This document shows, piece after piece, positions 8,651 through 16,043 of a stretch of DNA of 64,000 nt. The stretch covers positions 1-64,000 of the forward strand of contig CAIFES010000003.1 in NCBI GenBank assembly GCA_903789535.1, in the 5' to 3' direction. The position numbers and the translations under genes were made by a program. Below the pieces are notes generated by a model that was given only the letters and a program-made list of their open reading frames with translations, did no database searches and was not told the origin of the DNA. How positions within the stretch are numbered: position 1 is the first letter of the stretch; each line of letters starts with the position of its first letter. This DNA is from an uncultured Aeriscardovia sp. Lineage in GTDB: Bacteria > Actinomycetota > Actinomycetes > Actinomycetales > Bifidobacteriaceae.

Positions 8651-10495
8651 ATGGAGGATTCACTCAACAACAAGCATGGCCTGGGCGGAGCGCCTCCGTC
8701 GTTCAGTGCTGTCGATGGTCCGTGGATATCGGTGCTCATGATGGACGGCAGCCATCAGACGCTCTCTATCCGTGGGGTGTTTCATCATGCGTCGGAGATC
8801 CGTTCCATTTCCACGGAATTCTCGCAGGAACAGCTTCCGATACTCCGTATCCTGCTTGCCGTTTTGTACCGGGCTTTTGCGCATACCGATCAGAACGGGG
8901 AGCACGTCGACGAATGGGGCAGTGACCCGTTCGACGATCATCCGGTCATCGATTTGTGGTCCACCATTTACCGCAGCCATCATTTTCCCCTCGAGGTGAT
9001 CGACGCCTATCTCGACTCGATTCCCGGAGGCGCGGATCTTTTTGACCCGCACCGGCCGTTCTTCCAGACGCCGGGACTGCAGTATGCCAATGCTGACAAG
9101 CAGTCGCCGATCTCGCAGCACATTCCTGATGTGCCGGACAAGGAGGGCAAATTCCTCTTCTCCACACGGTCGAAGAACTCCCTCGGCCCCGCCGGCCTCG
9201 CTGAGGCCACGCGTATCCTCGTGTTTCAGCAAGCGTATGACGTCTCCGGCATCCACAGTGCCGTCAAAGGCAGCAAGACGGCCAAGCATGGCAAAGAATA
9301 CGCGCCCAAGGGGCTGATCGGCACGGGGTATCTCGGGGCGATCGGCGGCGTGTTCAACCAGGGCAACAATCTCTTCGAGACGCTCATGCTCAACTGGGTC
9401 CTCATCGGGCCGGACGAATCCGGTCAGGACCGGTGCCTTCTTGGCGTCGAGGGGGATCTCGCGCCGTGGGATGATGGCTATGACGTGTCCGACACGCAGA
9501 TGGTCACCGATCACATATGCACCGGGCCGGTGGACGCGCTCACATGGCAGACGCGTCGTCTGCGGCTTGTGCCATCCAAGGACGGCGAACATGTGGACGG
9601 TCTCATCATCACTTACGGCAATGTGGCGCAGGTGCTCAACGCCGACACCACCGAGATGATGACCGCCTGGCGCGAGAGCAAACAGCAGCTCAAACGCCAT
9701 CCCGAGCTTCCCTATGCGCTCATGCCAGTCTGGCATGATCCCGACAAGTATCTGTGGCAGGGCCTGCCAAACCTCCTCGGAAAGGTCGAGCAGTCTGACA
9801 GCAGCGGCAACAGTCTCGCACCGGGCGTGGTCCAATGGATCGACCGTCTGCAGGACGAGCTGGATGACTCTCCAGTGCCTGATGTCGTCACGCTGCACGC
9901 CCAGGGGATCGTCTACGGTGCCCAGAGCGCCGTCATCGAGACCGGCGTGGATGACAGCATCCAGCTGGACAGGCGCATCCTCGATCTTGGGTCCGATACC
10001 ACCAACGCGGTCGTCCAGATCGTCGGGAAGGCCCAAGAGTGCATCCAGTCGTACAAAATTTTCCTGCAGGATCTTGCCATCGCCCGTGGGGATGACCCAA
10101 AGGACGTGGACCAACACATCGGCATCTCGCTTCAGCCTGTCTATGTGGCGCTCGACAAGGTGTTCCGCGACCATCTGAGGGTCATCGATCCGAAGGAATC
10201 GTTGTCGAGTATCAAACAGGCGTGGTGCGAGGACATCCATCGGACGCTGCTCAATGCGGCGCGCGATGAATTGCACACGGCACCGGCGCCGGCCTTCGGC
10301 GAGCATACGTTCGCACAGGGCAAGCTCAAGGGGCAGGTCGCCACGTCCGCCCGTGCCTGGAGCGTGCTCTCAACGCTGCTCTGGAGGACTCTCGGGCCGT
10401 TGCCGCACTCTGATGAGGATATGGCCGGATACGTCGTTCCACAGCAGATGAACGACAAGAATAAGAAGGAGGCCATCGATGGCGATGACGAATGA
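8651..10495 (+). CDS. cas8e: Cascade large subunit Cas8e (Cse1/CasA)
   Basis: The 614-residue large subunit of Cascade, which reads the PAM and helps recruit Cas3. The N-terminal region (residues about 15-60) and the segment NQGNNLFETLMLN (near residue 237) resemble the Cse1 family, as does its position as the first gene of the Cascade operon. The length is somewhat above the E. coli protein (about 500). The ATG at 8651 follows a 5' leader with two hairpins; the nearest purine-rich stretch (CGGAGAAAG) is rather distant, so translation initiation may be weak or controlled. It overlaps cse2 by 17 bp, which indicates coupled translation. The operon promoter lies beside a crRNA-like gene whose target overlaps it. 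Confidence 0.93.
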   Translation: MEDSLNNKHGLGGAPPSFSAVDGPWISVLMMDGSHQTLSIRGVFHHASEIRSISTEFSQEQLPILRILLAVLYRAFAHTDQNGEHVDEWGSDPFDDHPVIDLWSTIYRSHHFPLEVIDAYLDSIPGGADLFDPHRPFFQTPGLQYANADKQSPISQHIPDVPDKEGKFLFSTRSKNSLGPAGLAEATRILVFQQAYDVSGIHSAVKGSKTAKHGKEYAPKGLIGTGYLGAIGGVFNQGNNLFETLMLNWVLIGPDESGQDRCLLGVEGDLAPWDDGYDVSDTQMVTDHICTGPVDALTWQTRRLRLVPSKDGEHVDGLIITYGNVAQVLNADTTEMMTAWRESKQQLKRHPELPYALMPVWHDPDKYLWQGLPNLLGKVEQSDSSGNSLAPGVVQWIDRLQDELDDSPVPDVVTLHAQGIVYGAQSAVIETGVDDSIQLDRRILDLGSDTTNAVVQIVGKAQECIQSYKIFLQDLAIARGDDPKDVDQHIGISLQPVYVALDKVFRDHLRVIDPKESLSSIKQAWCEDIHRTLLNAARDELHTAPAPAFGEHTFAQGKLKGQVATSARAWSVLSTLLWRTLGPLPHSDEDMAGYVVPQQMNDKNKKEAIDGDDE

Positions 10496-11240
10496 TGTCC
10501 CCGCCGGCTCGTCAAAGCCGGCGCATGTGTCAATCGACCAGAAGCTCAGGGAGCTGTCTCATTTCGTGACGGCCAAAGTTGCGGGGCTTGACAAGGGTCT
10601 CGAGAAGGGAGACACCCAGACCCGTGCGCGGCTTGCCCGTCTGCGCCGCAGCGGTGCGGGGGATGATCGTTCATGGATGCTCGTCGGCGATGACCTCTTC
10701 GACAGCAGTCTCGGGGGAGTCGCCTGGAATGTCGACGTTCTCGGCAAGCCCGAACGATATCCCGAACGGCCTAACCCCTATTTCAACGCAGCGCTCGTGG
10801 CCCTGCAGTTTTATGCCCTGCACCGGCAGTCCCATTCATCGGATGTGAATACGACAGACACGCATGCGAGCTTCGGCTGGGCGTGCAGCTGGATCGGCAA
10901 ACCTTCGATGCATCATTCTGGTGTCGGCAAAAAGGATATCGATGAGCAGCAGCAGGAGCAGCAGACGGGTGACGCCGGGCCGCAGGCCGGCGTGCGGCGA
11001 CGTCTGTATGCCATGGAGCGCGCTGTCGATTTTCCGTCATTGCTGGTCTATATGCGTGGTCTCGTCAGCATGCTCGAGACAAAAGACGGTCATCCGATTC
11101 CCCTCAACTACAGCGTTTTGGTGAAGGATCTCTATCGTCTTCAGTCCCCTGATTGGCGTGAGGGCGTGTTCAGGCGGTGGTCACAGGACTTTTATTCGCC
11201 GCACAAGTCAGGCGATCAGAAGGAGGATACGGATCAGTGA
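10479..11240 (+). CDS. cse2: Cascade small subunit Cse2 (CasB, Cas11)
   Basis: A 253-residue small subunit of Cascade, present as a dimer along the belly of the complex where it stabilises the R-loop. The call rests on position between cas8e and cas7e, a charged mostly helical composition, and family-like stretches such as RARLARLRRSGAG (residues about 42-54). It is longer than E. coli Cse2 (about 160 residues), with an insertion near residue 155 that includes a glutamine-rich run (DEQQQEQQ). The ATG at 10479 overlaps the end of cas8e and has AAGGAGG upstream. A gap of about 150 bp separates it from cas7e. Confidence 0.9.
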   Translation: MAMTNDVPAGSSKPAHVSIDQKLRELSHFVTAKVAGLDKGLEKGDTQTRARLARLRRSGAGDDRSWMLVGDDLFDSSLGGVAWNVDVLGKPERYPERPNPYFNAALVALQFYALHRQSHSSDVNTTDTHASFGWACSWIGKPSMHHSGVGKKDIDEQQQEQQTGDAGPQAGVRRRLYAMERAVDFPSLLVYMRGLVSMLETKDGHPIPLNYSVLVKDLYRLQSPDWREGVFRRWSQDFYSPHKSGDQKEDTDQ

Positions 11241-11393
11241 TCTTCGCATTCACATCGAGGATCGTATTTTCTCTTTGATATTTCTTCCGAGGAACGTGAC
11301 GCCCCTCGTCGCCGGGTATCGCTGTTGTATCACGCCACAAGGCGACCGCAATCAAAAAATTACCGACCAAATCATTGTCACAAGGAGATCATG

Positions 11394-12545
11394 ATGTCGA
11401 TCTATTTCAACTTTTATGCCTTGCAGAACATGCCACCGAACAACGTCAACCGTGACGACACCGGTAGCCCGAAGATGGCCCCCTACGGGGGTGTGATGCG
11501 CTCGCGGGTCTCAAGTCAGGCGCAGAAGCATGCCATGCGGCTGTATTTCAAAGACCATTTCAAGGGTGACAACCTCGGCGTTCGGACCAAGAAGGCCGTC
11601 TCGCTGATCGCAGATCGCATCTCGGCTAAAAGGCCTGATCTGGCAGACAAAGCTGAGCACTATGCCCAGATGGCCCTCGAGGCGACTGACATCAAGACGG
11701 GCAAATCGACCCGCAAGGGCGTTGATGAAGGTTCGATCGTCACCTCCTACCTGGTATTCATCGCCAATTCAGAGCTCGACGGTCTCGCAGATCTGGCGAT
11801 CAGCTGGGCGGATGCAGGCGCCGACAAGGCTGATGCGGCGATGAAGAAGGAAGCCAAAAAGGTCTTCCATGGCACACAGGCCATCGATATCGCGCTTTTC
11901 GGTCGTATGCTCGCCGATGCTGCGGAACTGAACACGGATGCCTCCGCACAAGTGGCGCATGCGATCTCGGTGGACGCGGTCTCGCAGGAGTTCGATTACT
12001 TCACCGCCGTGGACGATGAGGCGCCGAAGGACAATGCCGGTGCGGGCATGATCGGGACGGTCCCGTTCACCTCCTCCACGCTGTATCGATATGCGGATGT
12101 GAATGCCACTGCCCTTGTAGGCCAGCTCGGCAGTGTGGACGCGGCTGCCCGCGCTATCTCCGGATTTGCCGACGCCTTCTTCAAGTCGATGCCGACCGGC
12201 AAGCAGACCACTTTCGCCAACCGCACGCTTCCTGAAGTCTGCTTTGTGACAATTCGCGAGGATCAGCCGGTCAATCTTGCGGACGCCTACGAGAAACCGG
12301 TCCGCGCGACGAAGGAGAATTCGGTGACCGAAAACGCTGCGCGGCGTCTCGGCAAAAGGGAGAAGGAGCTGGATGAGGCTTATGATGTCAAGCCTGTTGC
12401 CGCCTTCAACGTTACGGTAGGCGATCCGGTCGCCGAGCTTGACGCGGTCAGCGAGCATGTCACTTTCTCCTCGCTGAGCAAGAACCTTGCCAGCACGGCC
12501 TTGCAGCTACTGGGCCAGCACAACGTCAGCGGGGCGGAGGACTGA
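11394..12545 (+). CDS. cas7e: Cascade backbone subunit Cas7e (Cse4/CasC)
   Basis: A 383-residue RNA-binding backbone protein, normally six copies per Cascade, each covering a 6-nt segment of the crRNA spacer. Seen directly: the N-terminal strand IYFNFYALQNMPPNNVNRDD and the motif RSRVSSQAQKHAMR near residue 45, both typical of Cas7e. AAGGAG at 11382-11387 serves two adjacent ATGs at 11391 and 11394; the second has the better spacing. The 6-nt footprint matters here, because the two crRNA-like spacers in this window are shorter than array spacers by exactly two such segments. The gene is followed at once by cas5e. Confidence 0.95.
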   Translation: MSIYFNFYALQNMPPNNVNRDDTGSPKMAPYGGVMRSRVSSQAQKHAMRLYFKDHFKGDNLGVRTKKAVSLIADRISAKRPDLADKAEHYAQMALEATDIKTGKSTRKGVDEGSIVTSYLVFIANSELDGLADLAISWADAGADKADAAMKKEAKKVFHGTQAIDIALFGRMLADAAELNTDASAQVAHAISVDAVSQEFDYFTAVDDEAPKDNAGAGMIGTVPFTSSTLYRYADVNATALVGQLGSVDAAARAISGFADAFFKSMPTGKQTTFANRTLPEVCFVTIREDQPVNLADAYEKPVRATKENSVTENAARRLGKREKELDEAYDVKPVAAFNVTVGDPVAELDAVSEHVTFSSLSKNLASTALQLLGQHNVSGAED

Positions 12546-12546
12546 G

Positions 12547-13371
12547 ATGGCGGTGCTGTTGCTCTCTCTGAGAGGGCCATACCAGTCTTGGGGGCTCGCC
12601 TCCAGGTTCTCGCGCAGGGACACCAACCGTATGCCTACGAAGAGCGCCGTGCTGGGACTTCTGGCAAGTGCACAGGGACGTACCCGTGAGGATCCCATCG
12701 AGGATTTCGCCGGGCTGCGTTTTGCCGTCCGTGCAGACCAGCCAGGCGTTCTCGTCCGGGATTTCCAGACGGAGCGACCGCTCGACTGGCAGACCAATGC
12801 GAAAAGCATCGAGATGCCGATCACCCAGCGGTTCTACCTCTGTGACGCAGCTTTCCTTGTGGCGCTCTCGGCGCAAGGGAAGGAAGGCCTGGCGCTGCTC
12901 AAAGGCTTGCGTCATGCAGTAAGCAAGCCTGTGTGGCCTCTCTATCTCGGGCGCCGATCCTGCCCGCCGTCGCCTCCTGTGAAGACACGGTTGTTGGAGA
13001 ATGTCTCCGACCCGGTGGAGGTCCTCCGGCACGAGCCATGGATCGCCTCAGATACTTATCGCCATCGGCATCAGCATGATATCGAGAGCGGTCGGATTCG
13101 TTTCCTTGACATCAGTGCAGATGCTGATCTGCAGACTAGCACTGATGACCCGAACCAGATCCTCGATTCCGTTGACCCCGACCAGCCGCTGAGCTTCTCG
13201 GTACGGCATCGGCGATACGCGGCGCGTCGTGTGATCCACACATCTGTCGCGCTCGAGGATCTCGACGATGCCCCGCAGGCTGTCGGCGGCCAGGATTCGA
13301 ACCGGTCTGGCCATTCATCGGATGGGGCGTCACCGGCATTCACTGATGACGACGATCCGATGGGATTCTGA
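12547..13371 (+). CDS. cas5e: Cascade subunit Cas5e (CasD)
   Basis: A 274-residue RAMP protein that caps the 5' handle of the crRNA in Cascade. The N-terminus MAVLLLSLRGPYQSWGLASR and the following RRDTNRMPTKSAVLGLLASAQGR are characteristic of Cas5e. The ATG at 12547 follows GGAGGACTGAG and lies 1 bp after the cas7e stop. The C-terminal 45 residues (ending near SPAFTDDDDPMGF) are acidic, low in complexity and probably disordered. Nine bases separate it from cas6e, so the two are co-transcribed. Confidence 0.94.
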   Translation: MAVLLLSLRGPYQSWGLASRFSRRDTNRMPTKSAVLGLLASAQGRTREDPIEDFAGLRFAVRADQPGVLVRDFQTERPLDWQTNAKSIEMPITQRFYLCDAAFLVALSAQGKEGLALLKGLRHAVSKPVWPLYLGRRSCPPSPPVKTRLLENVSDPVEVLRHEPWIASDTYRHRHQHDIESGRIRFLDISADADLQTSTDDPNQILDSVDPDQPLSFSVRHRRYAARRVIHTSVALEDLDDAPQAVGGQDSNRSGHSSDGASPAFTDDDDPMGF

Positions 13372-13380
13372 GGAGGCGAT

Positions 13381-14109
13381 ATGTATATCTCACGTATCCC
13401 GCTCAACACCGCGCGGTATGAAGGGCGACGGCTTGTGGCCTCCCCGTATCGTCTTCACGGTGCCGTGGAGAAGTCGTTCGCCCCGGGGGTGCCGCGCTCG
13501 GATGAGTCAGGCAGGATCCTCTGGCGTCTCGATACCGCCAATGACGGCAAGGAACTGTGGCTGTATGTGGTCAGTCCCGTGCAGCCCGATTTCTCGCACA
13601 TCATCGAACAGGCTGGCTGGGCAAACGGGGGAGAACAGCAAACGAAGGATTATGAACGTCTGCTCTCCCGTATAGCGCTGGGACAGCACTGGCGGTTCAG
13701 ACTGAGGGCAAACACCGTCAGGGCAGCACTGACAGATCGGTTCAAATACGAGATCCATCAGGATCCCGCGATCGCAGCCGCCCGTGAAAAGGGCGGACGC
13801 GGGCACCTGAAGGGGGATGCGACCGCCGGGTACCAGCTCAAATGGCTCAAGAAGCGCAGTGCGACGAACGGTTTCGCCCTCCTGCCTTCCCCTGATGTTC
13901 CTTCTGAGCCCGCCTGCCTCGTCAGCCAGCGACGGACGGAGCGATTCCGCAAATACGGCGATCCCCATCCCGTGACACTGACCACCTGCCAGTTCGATGG
14001 CATGCTCGAAGTGACGGATGTTGATTTGTTCGAGCACGTTCTGCGCTTTGGCATCGGCCGTGGCCGCGGCTTCGGCTGTGGTCTGATGACTATCGCGCCT
14101 ATCCGATAA
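13381..14109 (+). CDS. cas6e: crRNA-processing endonuclease Cas6e (Cse3/CasE)
   Basis: A 242-residue endoribonuclease that cuts pre-crRNA at the base of the repeat hairpin and stays bound to the 3' hairpin. The start MYISRIPLNTARYEGRRLVASPYRLHGAVE matches the family, including a histidine near residue 26 in the usual catalytic position, and the protein ends with the glycine-rich loop FGIGRGRGFGCGLM. It should also process the two crRNA-like RNAs outside the arrays, whose hairpins keep 5-7 bp stems. GGAGGCG precedes the ATG. The gene is followed by a strong hairpin that probably ends the Cascade operon. Confidence 0.94.
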   Translation: MYISRIPLNTARYEGRRLVASPYRLHGAVEKSFAPGVPRSDESGRILWRLDTANDGKELWLYVVSPVQPDFSHIIEQAGWANGGEQQTKDYERLLSRIALGQHWRFRLRANTVRAALTDRFKYEIHQDPAIAAAREKGGRGHLKGDATAGYQLKWLKKRSATNGFALLPSPDVPSEPACLVSQRRTERFRKYGDPHPVTLTTCQFDGMLEVTDVDLFEHVLRFGIGRGRGFGCGLMTIAPIR

Positions 14110-14116
14110 GGCGGAA

Positions 14117-14146
14117 GGCGGTCTGGCCTAGATTGGTCAGGCCGCC
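14117..14146 (+). terminator. hairpin ending the Cascade operon
   Basis: GGCGGTCTGGCC (14117-14128) pairs with GGTCAGGCCGCC (14135-14146) over 12 bp with two G-U pairs and a 6-nt loop. Only a modest T-rich stretch follows (TCATTTGTCC), so termination may be incomplete. It separates the Cascade genes from cas1e-cas2e. Confidence 0.6.
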
Positions 14147-14285
14147 TCATTTGTCCCATCGTGTTTGTCTTATTCTGTCGCATTTCGGGGTGGTCTATCC
14201 GCGATGGTCTGAGAGTCCCGTGATTGGGACCGGCATGGTGACAGCCACAGATCGTGATTGTGACTAGTTGGATGGGAGGTTCTCA

Positions 14286-15359
14286 ATGGTGAGGACGATG
14301 CCTGACTCGGCGATCAAAGGGCCGGGCCGCGGATTTGAGAAGAACGCCGGTGCCGCCCCGCCCGATGTCTGGGAGCTGCCGCGCGCCGAGGACCGGCTGT
14401 CTTTCGTCTATTTCGAGCATGCCAGGATCGACCGCGAGGACAACGCGATCACCGCCGTCAGCCAGCAGGGGACGATCGCGGTTCCTGCCGCGCAGCTGGG
14501 CGTGCTGCTGCTCGGTCCGGGAACGACGCTCACCCAGGCGGCGATGCGTGTCATCGGTGACAATGGTGCCACGGTCGTCTGGGTCGGGGAGCACGGTGTC
14601 CGCTTCTATGCCTCAGGCAGTCCTCTCACGCATTCCTCGGCGCTGCTGCAGCGGCAGGCGTACCTGGTCAGCAGGCGTAAGACCAGGCTTGCCGTGGCCA
14701 GACGCATGTATGAGATGCGTTTTCCCGGCGAGAATTTCGCCCATAAGACCCTCCGCCAGCTACGCGGTATGGAAGGCGCCCGAGTACGGGGTATCTATCG
14801 TCAGATGTCCCAGAAGACCGGCGTCATCTGGGATCGCAGAGACTATAACCCGCTCGATTTTGATGATTCGGATGACATCAACAAGGCGCTTTCAGCTGCC
14901 AACACCTGTCTATATGGCGTCTGTCATGCCGTCATCGTCGCCCTGGGATGCTCGCCCGGCCTCGGATTCATCCATGTGGGCCACGAGCGCTCTTTCGTGT
15001 ACGACATCGCGGATCTGTATAAAGCGCAGACGACGATACCGGTCGCCTTCGAGATCACGGCCCAGCATCCGGATAACCTTGAGTCCGCTGTCCGCACAGC
15101 CATGAGGGATCGATTTTATGATCTGACGCTGTTGCAGAAAATTGTCTCAGACATCCATGCGCTGCTGTCAAAGCCTGTGAGTGGGCAGTCGAGTGACGAA
15201 CAGTCAACGGATCCGGGTTCGGTCATATCGCCAGAGGCCGCCGATGACGGCTCGGTGATACCGGATGGGGATTTCTATGACGGCGATGATCTTCGTCTCT
15301 GGGATCCTGATGGTGACGTGGCGGCAGGAAAGTCGTACAGGGAAGAGGAGAAGCAATGA
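14286..15359 (+). CDS. cas1e: CRISPR adaptation integrase Cas1e
   Basis: A 357-residue spacer-integration nuclease that acts with Cas2e. The metal-binding residues of the family can be placed: glutamate in RGMEGARVRG (near residue 163), histidine in GFIHVGHERSFVYDIADLYK (near 236) and aspartate in the same stretch. The ATG at 14286 follows GGGAGG. The last 60 residues are an acidic extension not needed in E. coli Cas1. It overlaps cas2e by 4 bp. A 176-bp gap with a terminator-like hairpin separates it from cas6e, so adaptation genes probably have their own promoter and may escape the creR1 switch. Confidence 0.95.
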   Translation: MVRTMPDSAIKGPGRGFEKNAGAAPPDVWELPRAEDRLSFVYFEHARIDREDNAITAVSQQGTIAVPAAQLGVLLLGPGTTLTQAAMRVIGDNGATVVWVGEHGVRFYASGSPLTHSSALLQRQAYLVSRRKTRLAVARRMYEMRFPGENFAHKTLRQLRGMEGARVRGIYRQMSQKTGVIWDRRDYNPLDFDDSDDINKALSAANTCLYGVCHAVIVALGCSPGLGFIHVGHERSFVYDIADLYKAQTTIPVAFEITAQHPDNLESAVRTAMRDRFYDLTLLQKIVSDIHALLSKPVSGQSSDEQSTDPGSVISPEAADDGSVIPDGDFYDGDDLRLWDPDGDVAAGKSYREEEKQ

Positions 15360-15742
15360 TGATGGTCCTCTCGCTGACCGCATGCCCGATCGGTCTGCGC
15401 GGCGATCTGTCGCGCTGGCTCTTCGAAATCTCGCCGGGCGTGTTTGTAGGAAACGTCACGGCGCGCGTCCGTGAGGCGTTGTGGCAGCGTGTTCTCGGGG
15501 AAGCGAAGAGCGGCCGGGCGGTGATGGTGTATTCCATGCGCAATGAACAGCATCTGGCATTCAGAACGTTCCGCTCAGATTGGCAGACGGTTGATTGTGA
15601 TGGACTCGAACTTGTCCGCAAACCGAATGATGAGGATACCAATCCGTTGCGCGGATGGCATTCCGGTGCGCTGCGACCAGGCTGGTCCAATGCGAGCAGA
15701 TGGCACAAAGCGCGGTATTACGACGCGAAAAGAAAGAGATAA
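15356..15742 (+). CDS. cas2e: CRISPR adaptation protein Cas2e
   Basis: A 128-residue partner of Cas1e; the Cas1-Cas2 complex sets spacer length and docks at the leader. The sequence MMMVLSLTACPIGLRGDLSRW and the later GVFVGNVTARVREALWQRV are typical of the I-E (CasB-like) Cas2 subgroup. Three in-frame ATGs occur at 15356, 15359 and 15362, served by GAAGAGGAGAAG; the first overlaps the cas1e stop. A basic tail (RYYDAKRKR) follows a region beyond the usual core of about 95 residues. Array 2 begins 300 bp downstream on the same strand. Confidence 0.95.
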   Translation: MMMVLSLTACPIGLRGDLSRWLFEISPGVFVGNVTARVREALWQRVLGEAKSGRAVMVYSMRNEQHLAFRTFRSDWQTVDCDGLELVRKPNDEDTNPLRGWHSGALRPGWSNASRWHKARYYDAKRKR

Positions 15743-16043
15743 TCCAGAAATGTGAATAGTAATCCAGGTGGATCGAAAGATTGCCGGACGATTTGTTGTG
15801 CGACTCGGCGGCATAAGGTTGATCAGCTTGATTTGGACCTCACTGATTCACACGAACCGCTCATAGTCATGACCCGGACGGAATCTTCTCCACTGTGTGG
15901 ATGAAGTGTGATGATGCTGAAGCAGGCAATTCTCATCCATCCAATACGTCGATGAGCTGGTCGCTGTTCAGGCGGTGCAATATCAGGCGTCGATGGGATG
16001 AGTGATATCTCATTACTGTGGATTCGCGCTTAATACACTAAGT
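15743..16043 (+). promoter_or_regulatory. leader of CRISPR array 2
   Basis: A 300-bp gene-free stretch between cas2e and the first repeat of array 2. It ends in CTTAATACACTAAGT, sharing ACTAAGT and a nearby GCGC with the end of the array 1 leader. It should hold the array promoter and the Cas1-Cas2 docking site; no individual elements beyond the shared end could be assigned. Confidence 0.6.

Noticed and set aside
14214-14230. GTCCC/GGGAC hairpin before cas1e as a degenerate repeat
   Set aside because: The handle ATGATCC is missing and no spacer or second hairpin follows; it is probably an unrelated structure near the cas1e promoter.
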